Origin: Corynebacterium ammoniagenes DSM 20306
GTDB taxonomy: Bacteria > Actinomycetota > Actinomycetes > Mycobacteriales > Mycobacteriaceae
Direction: 5' to 3'
Assembly (NCBI RefSeq): GCF_001941425.1
Contig: NZ_CP009244.1
Span: 1,550,001-1,614,000, forward strand
Length of the DNA: 64,000 bases
The notes under the pieces are model-generated. The model ran no database searches. It saw only the letters and a program-made list of their open reading frames with translations, and had not been told where the DNA came from. Positions 47,533 to 58,221 of the stretch are shown here, piece by piece (positions within the stretch are counted from its first letter, which is position 1; each line of letters starts with the position of its first letter). Made by a program: the position numbers and the translations under genes.

Positions 47533-47653
47533 CCGCATAGCCTTTCATTGGGGCTTAAATAATTGCATGGTTGCAGCATTTTCGTGCCTCTATCTTAGAA
47601 GCGCCGTTTGCATGTTGCCACAGGGGGAAGGGAATTTTTATCTAGCTATTAAG

Positions 47654-47700
47654 AAAGCCCAAGCTCGATTTCACGATAGTGGTGAAATGGCTTGGGCTTT
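47654..47700 (-). terminator. Terminator after rplT
   Basis: AAAGCCCAAG pairs with CTTGGGCTTT, with a further GATTTCAC/GTGAAAT stem inside; TTAATAG follows. It lies 30 bp after the rplT stop. Confidence 0.85.
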
Positions 47701-47729
47701 AAAGCAGCCGTATCAAAAAGGGCTATGGC

Positions 47730-48113
47730 TTAGGCAGCCTTAGGAGCGTTAACGTCCTCTGGCAGTGCAGCCTTGGCAGCCTCGCACAATGCGGAGAATG
47801 CCTCGAAGTCGTTGACTGCAAGCTCAGCAAGGATCTTGCGGTCTACTTCGATCTCAGCCAGGCGCAGGCCGTGGATGAGACGGTTGTAGGTGATGTCATT
47901 CATGCGAGCTGCTGCGTTAATACGCTGGATCCACAGCTTGCGGAACTCCGACTTACGCGCGCGACGGTCGCGGTAAGCGTAGGTCATTGAGTGCAACCAC
48001 TGTTCCTTAGCCTTACGGTAGAGGCGGGAACGCTGGCCGCGGTAGCCCTTGGCGGTCTTTAAAATCGCGCGACGCTTCTTCTTGGCGTTGACTGAGCGCT
48101 TTACTCGTGCCAC
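47730..48113 (-). CDS. rplT: 50S ribosomal protein L20
   Basis: A 127-residue L20 with the usual start [18 protein letters not shown] and the conserved [16 protein letters not shown] and [14 protein letters not shown] segments. It is needed early in 50S assembly. Third gene of the infC-rpmI-rplT operon, 55 bp after rpmI. In other bacteria L20 feeds back on this operon; no such site is shown here. Confidence 0.98.
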   Translation of the reverse strand: MARVKRSVNAKKKRRAILKTAKGYRGQRSRLYRKAKEQWLHSMTYAYRDRRARKSEFRKLWIQRINAAARMNDITYNRLIHGLRLAEIEVDRKILAELAVNDFEAFSALCEAAKAALPEDVNAPKAA

Positions 48114-48168
48114 GGTGTTACTTCCTTAACTATCTTTGACGAACTATGTGTGGGTGATTAGGCGCTAA

Positions 48169-48363
48169 TTACGCGCGGCCAAGCAGGCGCTTAATGCGCT
48201 TAACGTCGGCTGGAGCAACTGCTTCGGTGCCCTTCAGACGACGGGTACGCTTGGAGGTCTTGCCTTCCAGCAGGTGGCGACGGCCAGCCTGCTCGCGGCG
48301 CAGCTTGCCGGAACCAGTCACCTTGATACGCTTTGCGGTGCCCTTGTGGGTCTTCTGCTTCAT
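48169..48363 (-). CDS. rpmI: 50S ribosomal protein L35
   Basis: A 64-residue L35 starting [20 protein letters not shown] and containing [16 protein letters not shown]. The ATG at 48363 is chosen by homology; a longer frame of 16 extra codons upstream is not expected to be used. Confidence 0.97.
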   Translation of the reverse strand: MKQKTHKGTAKRIKVTGSGKLRREQAGRRHLLEGKTSKRTRRLKGTEAVAPADVKRIKRLLGRA

Positions 48364-48447
48364 GAGATTCCTAAATCCTTGACGAGTCGATAACGCGATG
48401 CAGCACACCAAAAGGTGCGCAGTACAACGCCGAACTGAACTTTCGGG

Positions 48448-48969
<522 letters not shown>

Positions 48970-49269
48970 TGTGTGTCTCCTAAGTGAGAAGGGATAGATT
49001 GTTCGCCTACCACGTCACAAACGAAAATCCCGTCTGCCTGATATCTTCTATCAGTGCAGCCGGGAGCTCTCAAAAGTTGCTGAACATAAAGACACCATTA
49101 ATGATGCCTTATACTCAGTTACCTTTTTACCCGTATCCTGCACACGATTAATGTGCGGAATGAGGTGGGAGAAACTCCGCTTGCGACCCGATACTCCTGA
49201 AATTGGCGCTACGGGCGGTAGTGGCTATAACCCTAACATCAGCTCATCGGAATACCAAATCATTGAATT
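48970..49269 (-). other. infC upstream region
   Basis: A 300-bp gap with no gene. It includes the infC ribosome site at 48977-48981 and probably the promoter and leader of infC-rpmI-rplT. Several short hairpins can be drawn, but no known leader class was recognised. Confidence 0.5.
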
Positions 49270-50343
49270 CTAGCCGTCTTCGCGTGCTTCGGACGGTTCC
49301 TCAGACGGATCTTCGGTTTCTTCATTCGGCGAACTCTCCGATGAATTCTCCTTTGAGTCCTCCGGTGTTGTCTCGGATGTGGATGTTCCCACGCAGTCAT
49401 CAACCGCAGTGAGCTCCCCCGTCTCCACTGCGTGAGCGATGAGCGCTTCGAGGCGGCTGGCGACCTCATCGAGCGCTGCGGCAGAGACATCCTCGACGGC
49501 GTCATAGTCTGTATCATCTAAAAACTCTGAGTCATCGTCCCAGGTATTCCACGAGGCAGAGATAGCGATGCCGAGATTTCCATCATCAACGGGCATAACG
49601 CCGATCTGCCGGGAGGTGTACTCCCCGTCTTCGTCATCAAGGCCCCACCCGCCTTTGGAATGAACATCTTCCAAGCCAGCCAGGCCCCATTTTTGCCAAT
49701 CGACGATGTCGCGCATGGCGTCATAGACATAATCAGCCTCGGGAACACATCCCAACCGTGAAGCAAAGCGCGCTTGGTCTTTGACCTTCCATGTGGACAT
49801 CCCGAAGGCATCGTTCATCTCGACCTCTGAACCAAAGTCTTTGAGCAGGGTCTCGATACTCTCCTGCGCGTTTCCTTCGGTCCACTCGACTTTGTTCCAC
49901 AGCGCACGGGCCGCGTCATTATCGGATTCTTTAATGGCGGCATCGACAAGTTCTTCATCAGCGCCATCGCGCAATGCCGCAATGGCGATGGGAACCTTGA
50001 TGGTTGACCAGGCAGGTTCACTGCCATCATCGCCGGCTAAAAAATCCTTCTTATCATCGACGATGGCCAAAGAAATGGTCGCGCCGAATTCTTCTCCGAC
50101 ATCAGTCGCGATGTGTTCCATCGCCGCTTCGAGGTCTTCTTCCTCCATCACCGCGATATCATCCGCGTGGACCGAGTCGGAGGCGACCGACGAGGTGGTG
50201 GCCGTCGGCGCACCGGGTGTACCCGATACGGAACAGCCGCTGAGCACCAGCAGCGATCCCGCAAGCGTCGCGGAAAGCGCAGCTTTCCACGACGAAGCCG
50301 CGCGAGGCGGCGAAAATTGAATTGAAGTCACGTCATCAAACAT
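49270..50343 (-). CDS. Lipoprotein with class A beta-lactamase-like fold
   Basis: A 357-residue predicted lipoprotein with lipobox LSGC (Cys about 37). Three motifs of serine beta-lactamases/penicillin-binding enzymes appear in order and at sensible spacing: STIK (113-116), SDN (140-142) and KGG (230-232). The last 50 residues are acidic, Ser/Glu-rich and probably disordered. It may be a hydrolase of peptidoglycan-related substrates or a catalytically weak relative; antibiotic resistance cannot be claimed. It lies 28 bp after uvrA. Confidence 0.78.
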   Translation of the reverse strand: MFDDVTSIQFSPPRAASSWKAALSATLAGSLLVLSGCSVSGTPGAPTATTSSVASDSVHADDIAVMEEEDLEAAMEHIATDVGEEFGATISLAIVDDKKDFLAGDDGSEPAWSTIKVPIAIAALRDGADEELVDAAIKESDNDAARALWNKVEWTEGNAQESIETLLKDFGSEVEMNDAFGMSTWKVKDQARFASRLGCVPEADYVYDAMRDIVDWQKWGLAGLEDVHSKGGWGLDDEDGEYTSRQIGVMPVDDGNLGIAISASWNTWDDDSEFLDDTDYDAVEDVSAAALDEVASRLEALIAHAVETGELTAVDDCVGTSTSETTPEDSKENSSESSPNEETEDPSEEPSEAREDG

Positions 50344-50371
50344 TATCCCAGGAAACTACCTCGGCATACTG

Positions 50372-53215
50372 CTACCCCTCAAGTACAGGTTTGAGGAACC
50401 GTCCGGTGTACGAGCCTTCAACAGCTGCAACATCTTCCGGTGTGCCTTCTGCCACGACGGTGCCACCACCGGCACCACCTTCGGGCCCCATGTCCACAAT
50501 CCAGTCGGCAGCCTTGATGACGTCCAGGTTGTGCTCAATGATGATCACGGAGTTACCTTTATCCACCAGCCCCTGGATAACCAGCATTAGCTTGCGAATA
50601 TCTTCAAAGTGCAAACCGGTCGTGGGCTCATCCAAAATATAAATGGTGCGGCCATTGGTGCGCTTTTGCAGCTCCGAAGCAAGCTTCACGCGCTGTGCCT
50701 CACCACCGGACAACGTGGTAGCTGCTTGGCCTAGGCGCACGTAGCCCAAGCCGACATCGACAAGAGTGGCGAGGTAGCGGTGAATGGAGGTAATAGGTTC
50801 GAAAAATTCCGAGGCTTCCGAGATCGGCATGTCCAGTACTTCGGCGATATTTTTGCCCTTGTACAGCACTTCCAAGGTCTCACGGTTATAGCGCGCGCCA
50901 TCACAGACTTCACACGGGACATAAACGTCCGGCAAGAAGTTCATCTCAATCTTCAGGGTGCCGTCACCCTGGCAGGCCTCACAGCGCCCGCCTTTAACGT
51001 TAAAGCTAAAGCGTCCCGCCTTATAACCGCGCACCTTCGCCTCTTGAGTTTCGGCAAAAAGGTTACGGATTTTATCGAACACACCGGTATAGGTTGCCGG
51101 GTTGGACCGTGGCGTACGCCCGATCGGTGACTGGTCAACTTGGACTAATTTATCCAGGTGCTCAACACCTTCGACGCGCACCGCACGCCCTGGTACCTGG
51201 CGGGCCCGGTTGAGCTTATTAGCTAAGGTCTTCGCCAAAATTTGGTTAACGACCGTGGACTTGCCGGACCCGGACACACCGGTGACACACACCAAGACAC
51301 CGAGTGGGATTTCCACGTCGATATCTTTGAGGTTGTTTTCGTGCGCGCCGACGACCTTGAGTGTGCGCTCGGAGTCAATCTCGCGGCGGGTATCTGGAAC
51401 CCCCAGCTTCTTCGCACCGGAGAGGTACTGACCGGTTAAAGAGTCCTTGGCTTTTAAGATGCCCTTCGGCTCGCCTTGATAGACCACTTCCCCGCCGTAT
51501 TCACCTGCGCGTGGGCCGATATCAATAAGCCAATCAGATTCCCGGATGGTGTCCTCATCGTGTTCAACGACGATGAGGGTATTGCCAATATCACGCAGAC
51601 GCTTCAGCGTTTCAATCAAGCGGTGGTTATCGCGCTGGTGCAGGCCAATCGAGGGTTCATCCAGCACATATAAGACACCGGCCAGGCCGGAACCGATCTG
51701 CGTGGCTAAGCGAATACGTTGGGCTTCACCACCGGACAAGGTGGAAGCGCCGCGGTCCAAGCTGAGGTAGTTCAAACCGACGTCGAGCAAAAAGCGCAGG
51801 CGTGCTTGAATTTCTTTTAGCACCGCACCGGCAATGATTTCTTCGCGGTGGCCCAAGATCAACGAGTTCAAGAACTTCGAGGAATCCTCAATCGACAGAC
51901 CAGTCAGCCCAGCAATCGAGAGCTCCTCGAAGCCTTCCGCGGCTAGACGCACAGCCAGGATTTCTGGGCGCAGGCGCGAGCCCTGACAGGTCGGGCAGGG
52001 CACCAAGCGGGTGTACTGCAACAGCCGGTCTTTCGCCCAGTCTGAGTCAGTCTGCTCTAATTTGCGCTCTAAAAATCCGATGGCACCTTCAAAAGGAGCA
52101 GTCCAATTGCGCTGGCGGCCATAACGGTTCTTGTAACGGACGTTGACTTCCTGGTCCGAGCCATAAATCAGGGCATCACGCTGCTCATCGCTCAGCGAGC
52201 TTAACGGCGCCTCCGGATCGAAATCTAGCGCCTTGCCTAGACCTTCCACCAGCTTGACGAAGTACTTGGAGTTCGGCGAGGACGTCCACGGCTGAATGGC
52301 ATTATTCGCAGGAGCGTCTTTATCTGGAATCAGAAGATCCAGATCTACTTCCGTTTTGGTACCAATGCCATCACACGCTGGGCATGCACCAAACGGCGCG
52401 TTGAAAGAAAACGCACGTGGCTCATATTCCTCAATCGTCAATGGGTGACCATTAGGGCACGAGGCCTTTTCGGAATAGGTGTGGGTGAGCTCTTCATTGT
52501 CGACGTAATCGATGGTCACCAAACCATCGGCAAGCCGCAGCGCCGTTTCCACTGAATCCGTCAGACGCTGCTTTGCCGACGCCTTAACCTGCAGGCGGTC
52601 CACCACGACGCTGATGTCGTGCTTAATCTGCTTTTTCAACGCCGGTGGGTCATTGAGCTGAATCAGCTCCCCATCGACAGTGGCACGCACGAAGCCTTGG
52701 CTGGCTAGATCTTCGAACAGATCCACAAACTCACCCTTGCGCTTGCGCACAATCGGAGCCAGCACCTGGAATTTCAGTTTTTCTTCTTGAGTTAAGACAT
52801 CGTCGACAATTTGCTGCGGGGTTTGCCGCTCAATGATGGCATCACACTTCGGGCAATGCGGTGTACCTGCGCGCGAGAAGAGCAAACGCAGGTAGTCATA
52901 GATTTCGGTAATGGTGCCCACGGTGGAACGCGGGTTGTGGTTCGTAGATTTCTGATCGATGGATACCGCCGGGGACAAACCATCAATAAAGTCCACGTCA
53001 GGTTTATCCATCTGGCCTAAAAACATCCGGGCATACGAGCTCAAAGACTCTACGTACCGGCGTTGCCCCTCGGCAAAGATGGTATCGAAAGCCAGCGAAG
53101 ACTTACCCGAACCGGACAGGCCGGTAAATACGACCATTTTGTCGCGCGGGACATCAATGTCCACACCTTTGAGGTTGTGCTCACGGGCACCGCGGACTAC
53201 TAAACGATCAGCCAC
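50372..53215 (-). CDS. uvrA: Excinuclease ABC subunit A
   Basis: A 947-residue damage-recognition ATPase of nucleotide excision repair. Two ABC modules carry [20 protein letters not shown] (about 31-50) and [19 protein letters not shown], with two [10 protein letters not shown] signatures. Zinc fingers show CPKCD, CPNGH, CPACDG and [11 protein letters not shown] start at 53215. A convincing LexA box was not found in the 73-bp divergent gap. Confidence 0.98.
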   Translation of the reverse strand: MADRLVVRGAREHNLKGVDIDVPRDKMVVFTGLSGSGKSSLAFDTIFAEGQRRYVESLSSYARMFLGQMDKPDVDFIDGLSPAVSIDQKSTNHNPRSTVGTITEIYDYLRLLFSRAGTPHCPKCDAIIERQTPQQIVDDVLTQEEKLKFQVLAPIVRKRKGEFVDLFEDLASQGFVRATVDGELIQLNDPPALKKQIKHDISVVVDRLQVKASAKQRLTDSVETALRLADGLVTIDYVDNEELTHTYSEKASCPNGHPLTIEEYEPRAFSFNAPFGACPACDGIGTKTEVDLDLLIPDKDAPANNAIQPWTSSPNSKYFVKLVEGLGKALDFDPEAPLSSLSDEQRDALIYGSDQEVNVRYKNRYGRQRNWTAPFEGAIGFLERKLEQTDSDWAKDRLLQYTRLVPCPTCQGSRLRPEILAVRLAAEGFEELSIAGLTGLSIEDSSKFLNSLILGHREEIIAGAVLKEIQARLRFLLDVGLNYLSLDRGASTLSGGEAQRIRLATQIGSGLAGVLYVLDEPSIGLHQRDNHRLIETLKRLRDIGNTLIVVEHDEDTIRESDWLIDIGPRAGEYGGEVVYQGEPKGILKAKDSLTGQYLSGAKKLGVPDTRREIDSERTLKVVGAHENNLKDIDVEIPLGVLVCVTGVSGSGKSTVVNQILAKTLANKLNRARQVPGRAVRVEGVEHLDKLVQVDQSPIGRTPRSNPATYTGVFDKIRNLFAETQEAKVRGYKAGRFSFNVKGGRCEACQGDGTLKIEMNFLPDVYVPCEVCDGARYNRETLEVLYKGKNIAEVLDMPISEASEFFEPITSIHRYLATLVDVGLGYVRLGQAATTLSGGEAQRVKLASELQKRTNGRTIYILDEPTTGLHFEDIRKLMLVIQGLVDKGNSVIIIEHNLDVIKAADWIVDMGPEGGAGGGTVVAEGTPEDVAAVEGSYTGRFLKPVLEG

Positions 53216-53288
53216 TTGTTGGTTTTTCTCTTCCTGTGATGACTTCTATGTTCTACTCTTCATCGAACATACCCGTAAGGTGGGCAAT

Positions 53289-53891
53289 ATGACGAACGAA
53301 ATTACTTTGCATCACATCTCCGTTTCCGAGATGGATAATAATTGCTATCTGCTCGCAGCCAATGGCGAAGGCTTGCTTATCGATGCCGCCGATAACGCCC
53401 CAGCCATCATGGAGATGGCCGAAAAAGCCAATGTAAAAATCACGAAGGTTCTTACCACCCACCGCCACTGGGACCACGTGCGTGCCCTGCCGGAGATTCT
53501 AAAAGAAACTGATGCCACGCATTACGCCGCATTCCTCGAATCTCCTGCCCTGCCCTCTGCCGTGGATGTGGAATTGCAACACGATGACACCATCTCTTTT
53601 GGCGGAATTGACCACGATGTCATCATCTTGCGCGGGCACACTCCTGGTGGTGCGGCGCTAGCGGTCAACCTTGATGGCGTCCCGCAGCTTTTTGTCGGAG
53701 ACTCCCTGTTTCCTGGTGGCGTAGGCAAGACCACTTCGGAAGGTGACTTTGTGCGCCTCTATAAAGATGTCACCGAGCGCCTATTCGATATCTACCCGGA
53801 TGAAGCTGTGGTCTGGCCCGGACACGGCAAACCCACCACGCTAGGCGATGAACGCCCGCAGCTGGGTAGCTGGTGGGACCGCCGGTGGTAA
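53289..53891 (+). CDS. Metallo-beta-lactamase-fold hydrolase
   Basis: A 200-residue MBL protein of the glyoxalase II-like group. The metal motif THRHWDH (HxHxDH) is at about 58-64, with further ligands in GHTPGG, GDSLFPGG and the final PGHGKPTT. The ATG at 53289 follows AAGGTGG. It is divergent from uvrA, as is Rv1637c in M. tuberculosis. The substrate is unknown. Confidence 0.9.
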   Translation: MTNEITLHHISVSEMDNNCYLLAANGEGLLIDAADNAPAIMEMAEKANVKITKVLTTHRHWDHVRALPEILKETDATHYAAFLESPALPSAVDVELQHDDTISFGGIDHDVIILRGHTPGGAALAVNLDGVPQLFVGDSLFPGGVGKTTSEGDFVRLYKDVTERLFDIYPDEAVVWPGHGKPTTLGDERPQLGSWWDRRW

Positions 53892-54029
53892 CCACCGTTG
53901 GTAACAGCCCCAGGTAATGGGATAACAATTTCGCGGCAAACATAGAAATCGCGGCACCCGGTGGCTGAAAATGCGTACACTGGTGGATTAGAAAAGTTTG
54001 CGAACTTTATTTAAGGAGCTAAATAAAAC

Positions 54030-55007
54030 ATGCTACGTAAAATTGCCCGTCCAATGCTCGCGTCCTTCTTTGTGTGGGACGGCGTGGACACGTTGCGCAA
54101 CACTGAAGCGCACGTCGAAGAGACCGAAAATATGCTGGAGCGACTGCGCAAGGTACTGCCTCGCGACTACGCGAGCTTCGTACCTAATGACCCGGAGCTG
54201 GTCTCCCGCGCCATTGCAGGCACCCGCGTCGGTGCAGGTTCCCTGTTGGCACTGGGCAAAGCACCACGCACCTCCGCTGCAGTCCTAGCCGGCACCACCC
54301 TGCCAGCATTGGTCGGCGCGAATGCTTTCTGGTCTGCGGACTCCCAGAAGGAAAAGAACGAAGGCCGCAATGCCCTAGTTACCAACACCGCACTGTTGGG
54401 CGCACTCTTTATCACTGCCCAGGATCTGGAAGGCAAGCCTTCACTGTCGTGGCGTGCCAAGAAGGCTGGCGAGCGCACCAGCAAGAAGGTGCAGGCAGCC
54501 CTGCCTACCAAGTCTGAGACCCAGCACCTGACTGATAAGGCATCCGACTGGTTCGAGGACACCACCGATCGCGTGACCTCTTACGTTGATGATCACAAGG
54601 ATGACTGGCAGGACACCGGCAAGGACTTGCTCCACACCGCTAAGTCCTACGTTGATGACGCTCGTTCTTACGTCGATGACAACAAGGACGATTGGCAGGA
54701 AGCTGGCAAGGGTCTAATCGCCAATGTGCGCGATACCGCTAAGGACTACGGCCAGACTGCTCGTGGCTTTGTCAACGACAACGCGGGTGACTGGCTATCC
54801 GCTGCCGAAGACAACGTGAAGATCGCACGCAAGGCTGTCGTCAAGAATGCGTCCAAGGCACAGAAGAAGGCTGACAAGGCTGTCAAGAAGGCCGATAAGG
54901 CCAGCGGTGGCTCCTTGAAGAAGTGGAACAAGAAGGCTGACAAGTTCCAAAAGGACGCCGACAAGAAGATTGCTAAGGCAATCAAGAAGGTTGGCAAGAA
55001 CATCTAG
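54030..55007 (+). CDS. DoxX-like protein with charged repeats and Lys-rich tail
   Basis: A 325-residue protein. Residues 1-140 resemble the DoxX family, with hydrophobic helices near 65-100 and 117-131. Then come three related segments beginning YVDDHKDDWQ (185), YVDDNKDDWQ (214) and FVNDNAGDW (247), amphipathic and alpha-helical. The last 60 residues are very lysine/alanine-rich (KKADKAVKKADK). Good AAGGAG site at 54015. Function unknown; the tail resembles histone-like or apolipoprotein-type helices. Confidence 0.8.
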   Translation: MLRKIARPMLASFFVWDGVDTLRNTEAHVEETENMLERLRKVLPRDYASFVPNDPELVSRAIAGTRVGAGSLLALGKAPRTSAAVLAGTTLPALVGANAFWSADSQKEKNEGRNALVTNTALLGALFITAQDLEGKPSLSWRAKKAGERTSKKVQAALPTKSETQHLTDKASDWFEDTTDRVTSYVDDHKDDWQDTGKDLLHTAKSYVDDARSYVDDNKDDWQEAGKGLIANVRDTAKDYGQTARGFVNDNAGDWLSAAEDNVKIARKAVVKNASKAQKKADKAVKKADKASGGSLKKWNKKADKFQKDADKKIAKAIKKVGKNI

Positions 55008-55093
55008 TTCTTTTCGCATTACCCCCAACGGCTCAGCTTTTTGTATGCTGGGCCGTTGTTCTATTTTTACTCCATCACCATCCAAGGAAGTTG

Positions 55094-57364
55094 ATGCCCT
55101 CCGTGACCTCGCCGTCAACACCTAATCCCTCTTCCCCACACCACCCTGCAAAGCAGCAGGCAATTGCTGCGGAGCAGACCTATGTGGACATGCTCTTTGA
55201 CCGTTTGGATAAAGAAGTTGAAGAAGCCAACCAGCGCCTCAACGAAGTCCAAGCGGACGTGGATCCTGCCAACCCCGACTCGGATGCCCTAGTTCGTCGC
55301 GAAACTGAATACCACCTGCTGCAAGGCAAACTCGACCGGCTCAACTTGGCGCAGCTCGGCCTCGTCTTCGGCCGTATCGATGTGGATGCTCCCGGGGATA
55401 ACCCCACAGAGGAAGGCCTCGACCGCCGCTATATCGGCCGCATGGGCTTAGACGCCCGCGAAGATAACTATCGCACCTTGCTGCTGGACTGGCGCGCGCC
55501 GATGGCTCGCCCATTTTATCTCGCGACCACCGCGCAACCTGAAGATGTCGCAATGCGTCGGCATATTCGCACCCAGGGCCGCACCGTCACCGATATCACT
55601 GATGAGGTTCTCAACCGCGAGCGCACCAGCGCGTTTGTGGAAGAAGACGACACCACCATCACCAGTGAGACAGCGCTGCACCAAGCCATGGACCGGGCAC
55701 GTACCTCCCACATGAATTCCATCGTGGAGACCATCCAGCGCGAACAGGATGAAATCATCCGCGATGAACGCCGCGGGGTCATGGTCGTCGACGGCGGCCC
55801 AGGCACGGGCAAGACGGCGGTAGCGCTGCATCGTATAGCGTATTTGCTCTACAACCACCGCGAACGGCTGGCCTCGACCGGTGTTCTTATCCTTGGACCC
55901 AATTCCACCTTCTTGGACTATATTTCGCGCGTCTTGCCCGAACTCGGTGAAACCGGCGTGGTGTTATCGACTATTTCAGAGTTGTTTCCCGGCGTTAGCC
56001 CGAGCCTGCAAGATTCGTTGCTAACCCGTGAGATCAAAGGCTCGGCCGCCATGGTCGATATTCTTCGAGCCGCCGTGCAGGCCTACCAAGTAGTCCCCGA
56101 TGAGGCTGTGACCATCAAGGTTGAGCAGCTTTATCTCACTGCAACGCCAGCGATGGTCAAGGCAGCGCGCACCCGCGCGCGTCGTTCCCGCAAGCCCCAC
56201 AACGATGCCCGCGGGGCGTTTATGGAGCACTTCGTGCAGTCCTTGGCCGAGCAAATGGCCGAGAAGATTGGCGCGGATCCGCTGGGCGGGCACAACCTGC
56301 TCTCTCGTGCGGATATCGATCAACTCTTTGATGACTTATCGGACACGCAGTCAGTGCAAGAGCTTATCGATGCATTTTGGCCGACCTTAAGCCCCCAGCA
56401 AGTATTAGCCGAGCTACTCGGCTCAGAAGATGCTATTGCCCACGCCGCCTACGACTACGACGAGGAAACTCGCCACGCCCTGTATCGCCCCACGCAGTTG
56501 GACACCACGGAAGCCTGGTCCGCTGCCGATGTCGCGCTACTCGATGAGCTAGCGGTACTTATCGGCATGCCGGATGTAGAAGCGCAGGAAGAAGCAGAAC
56601 GCGCGGCGTGGAAAGAGCAAGTGGCAGATGCCGAGGATGCCCTCGATATCTTGTCCTCATCAATGTCCACCGATAACGACGATGACATGTTTGAGGCAGA
56701 GATTTTGTCTGCGCACGACGTCATTGACGCCGAGGCACTCGCCCGTCGTCAGCAAACTGTCGATCACCGCTCCACGGCTGAGCGTGCACGCGCGGACTAT
56801 ACGTGGGCTTATGGACACGTGGTCATCGATGAAGCCCAGGAACTTACGCCCATGGAATGGCGCATGGTCTTTCGCCGCACGCCGTCACGCTGGATGACGG
56901 TTGTGGGCGATACCGGTCAGACCAGTTCGCCCGCCGGTGTTGACGCGTGGGATGAGACCTTAAGCGACTTTGTTGGCGACCGCTTCCGCGTGCATCAGCT
57001 CACGGTTAATTACCGAACCCCACAACCTATTGCGGACTTGGCTTATAAGGTGCGCACTAGTGTCGATGAATTCGCGCAGCCGACCGAATCCATTCGCGAT
57101 GGCGAACCGGTGCGTTTCTTGGATGAAGCTCCCGAGCCATTGCAGGCCGGGGTCTTTACCGATGAGCACGGTCGCCTCAATGCCATCATCGATATCAGCA
57201 ACGTCGAAGAGGTCAAGGGCTTGGAGTTTGACCATGTCACCGTGCTTCATCCAATGGATATCATCGAACGCAGCCCGCTGGGTATCAATGACTTATACGT
57301 CGCTCTTACCCGTGCAACGCAGACGCTGACCATCATTGGCCAATGGCCGGAGGAATTCCGCTAG
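55094..57364 (+). CDS. HelD/HelR-like UvrD-family ATPase
   Basis: A 756-residue superfamily 1 protein. An N-terminal helical part (AEQTYVDMLFDRLDKEVEEA) precedes the P-loop VDGGPGTGKTAVALHRIAYL (about 233-252); VIDEAQELTPMEW (Walker B) and VGDTGQTSSPAG follow, and the end carries VEEVKGLEFDHVTV and YVALTRATQTLTI. An N-terminal coiled coil with a split helicase core is the layout of HelD and HelR, which remove stalled RNA polymerase and, in some actinobacteria, lower rifampicin sensitivity. ATG at 55094 follows AAGGAAG. Its stop is 2 bp from the converging rpiR-type stop. Confidence 0.85.
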   Translation: MPSVTSPSTPNPSSPHHPAKQQAIAAEQTYVDMLFDRLDKEVEEANQRLNEVQADVDPANPDSDALVRRETEYHLLQGKLDRLNLAQLGLVFGRIDVDAPGDNPTEEGLDRRYIGRMGLDAREDNYRTLLLDWRAPMARPFYLATTAQPEDVAMRRHIRTQGRTVTDITDEVLNRERTSAFVEEDDTTITSETALHQAMDRARTSHMNSIVETIQREQDEIIRDERRGVMVVDGGPGTGKTAVALHRIAYLLYNHRERLASTGVLILGPNSTFLDYISRVLPELGETGVVLSTISELFPGVSPSLQDSLLTREIKGSAAMVDILRAAVQAYQVVPDEAVTIKVEQLYLTATPAMVKAARTRARRSRKPHNDARGAFMEHFVQSLAEQMAEKIGADPLGGHNLLSRADIDQLFDDLSDTQSVQELIDAFWPTLSPQQVLAELLGSEDAIAHAAYDYDEETRHALYRPTQLDTTEAWSAADVALLDELAVLIGMPDVEAQEEAERAAWKEQVADAEDALDILSSSMSTDNDDDMFEAEILSAHDVIDAEALARRQQTVDHRSTAERARADYTWAYGHVVIDEAQELTPMEWRMVFRRTPSRWMTVVGDTGQTSSPAGVDAWDETLSDFVGDRFRVHQLTVNYRTPQPIADLAYKVRTSVDEFAQPTESIRDGEPVRFLDEAPEPLQAGVFTDEHGRLNAIIDISNVEEVKGLEFDHVTVLHPMDIIERSPLGINDLYVALTRATQTLTIIGQWPEEFR

Positions 57365-57366
57365 GT

Positions 57367-58200
57367 CTATTCCTGCAGCCCTTCACCAACAATGGCCAAG
57401 GGGTCGGTCTTTGGTGGTGTCGCCGGTGTGACTCTGGCCGCGAGCTGTTCGCAGACAAAAAGTAGTTCTACTCGAGAGGCATGCAGAATTTCCTCTCGGA
57501 AAGAACTAAATGCCTTCGGAATGATCAGAGTGTGACATGCCAGCTCAGTCAACGGTGTGCGCGCAAATGAGGTTAATCCAACAACCTCAGCTCCAGCGTC
57601 GCGTGCCAATGTCACCGCACGCAGCGTCGGGGTATTTACTCCGGAGCCGGAAATAGCAACGCACACGCTGTCACTTGTTAATCCTGCTGCAGCCAATTTC
57701 TCAGTGGTGGCGTCGGAGTACATCATCGCGGGGACGCCGACGCTCACGAGCCGAGCGACCAACGTCGTCCCTAAAGGTGCGGATAATCCATGGGCACTGA
57801 CGAGAACCTGACGCGCTGTGCCAAGTCGCTTCGCAATCCGATTCAGTTCGTCTTCGTCGATGACGATGGATTCTAGGTTGGCTGCCACTGCTTGTGCTGC
57901 CGCAGCAATCCCCTCCTTCGGGCTCTGCACCTGTGGGGTCTCGCGTGCAAGCGCTACCCGAAATTGCGGAAAGCCCTCAAAACCTAGCGCCTGCGCAGTT
58001 CGCACCACAGTTGCTCTGCCCACGCCGACTTTTTCACTGACTTCTTGGGCAGTCATATCCACGACCGACTCGAGATTATCCATCACAAACTGCGCAACCT
58101 TGCGCTGGTTCGGCTTTAATATCTTCGCGCAGGACGCAAGCCGCGCTGACACCGACAGGTCTGTGAAATCCAGCTCTGGGGAAGAAGAATTCCGTGCCAT
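57367..58200 (-). CDS. MurR/RpiR-family transcriptional regulator
   Basis: A 277-residue regulator. The N-terminal HTH_6 domain contains VDMTAQEVSEKVGVGRATVV (about 47-66). The C-terminal SIS domain shows VLVSAHGLSAPLGTTLVARL and VCVAISGSGVNTPTL, which binds phosphorylated sugars in relatives. ATG at 58200 is chosen because the in-frame GTG at 58212 overlaps the ribosome site. It is the last gene of the importer operon and is the natural candidate to bind the palindromes at 62252-62297. Confidence 0.88.
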   Translation of the reverse strand: MARNSSSPELDFTDLSVSARLASCAKILKPNQRKVAQFVMDNLESVVDMTAQEVSEKVGVGRATVVRTAQALGFEGFPQFRVALARETPQVQSPKEGIAAAAQAVAANLESIVIDEDELNRIAKRLGTARQVLVSAHGLSAPLGTTLVARLVSVGVPAMMYSDATTEKLAAAGLTSDSVCVAISGSGVNTPTLRAVTLARDAGAEVVGLTSFARTPLTELACHTLIIPKAFSSFREEILHASRVELLFVCEQLAARVTPATPPKTDPLAIVGEGLQE

Positions 58201-58221
58201 AGGAAAATGCACCTTTCTGGT

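Noticed and set aside
53216..53288. LexA (SOS) box between uvrA and the MBL gene
   Set aside because: TCGAACATAC resembles a half-site, but the other half does not match TGTTCGA.
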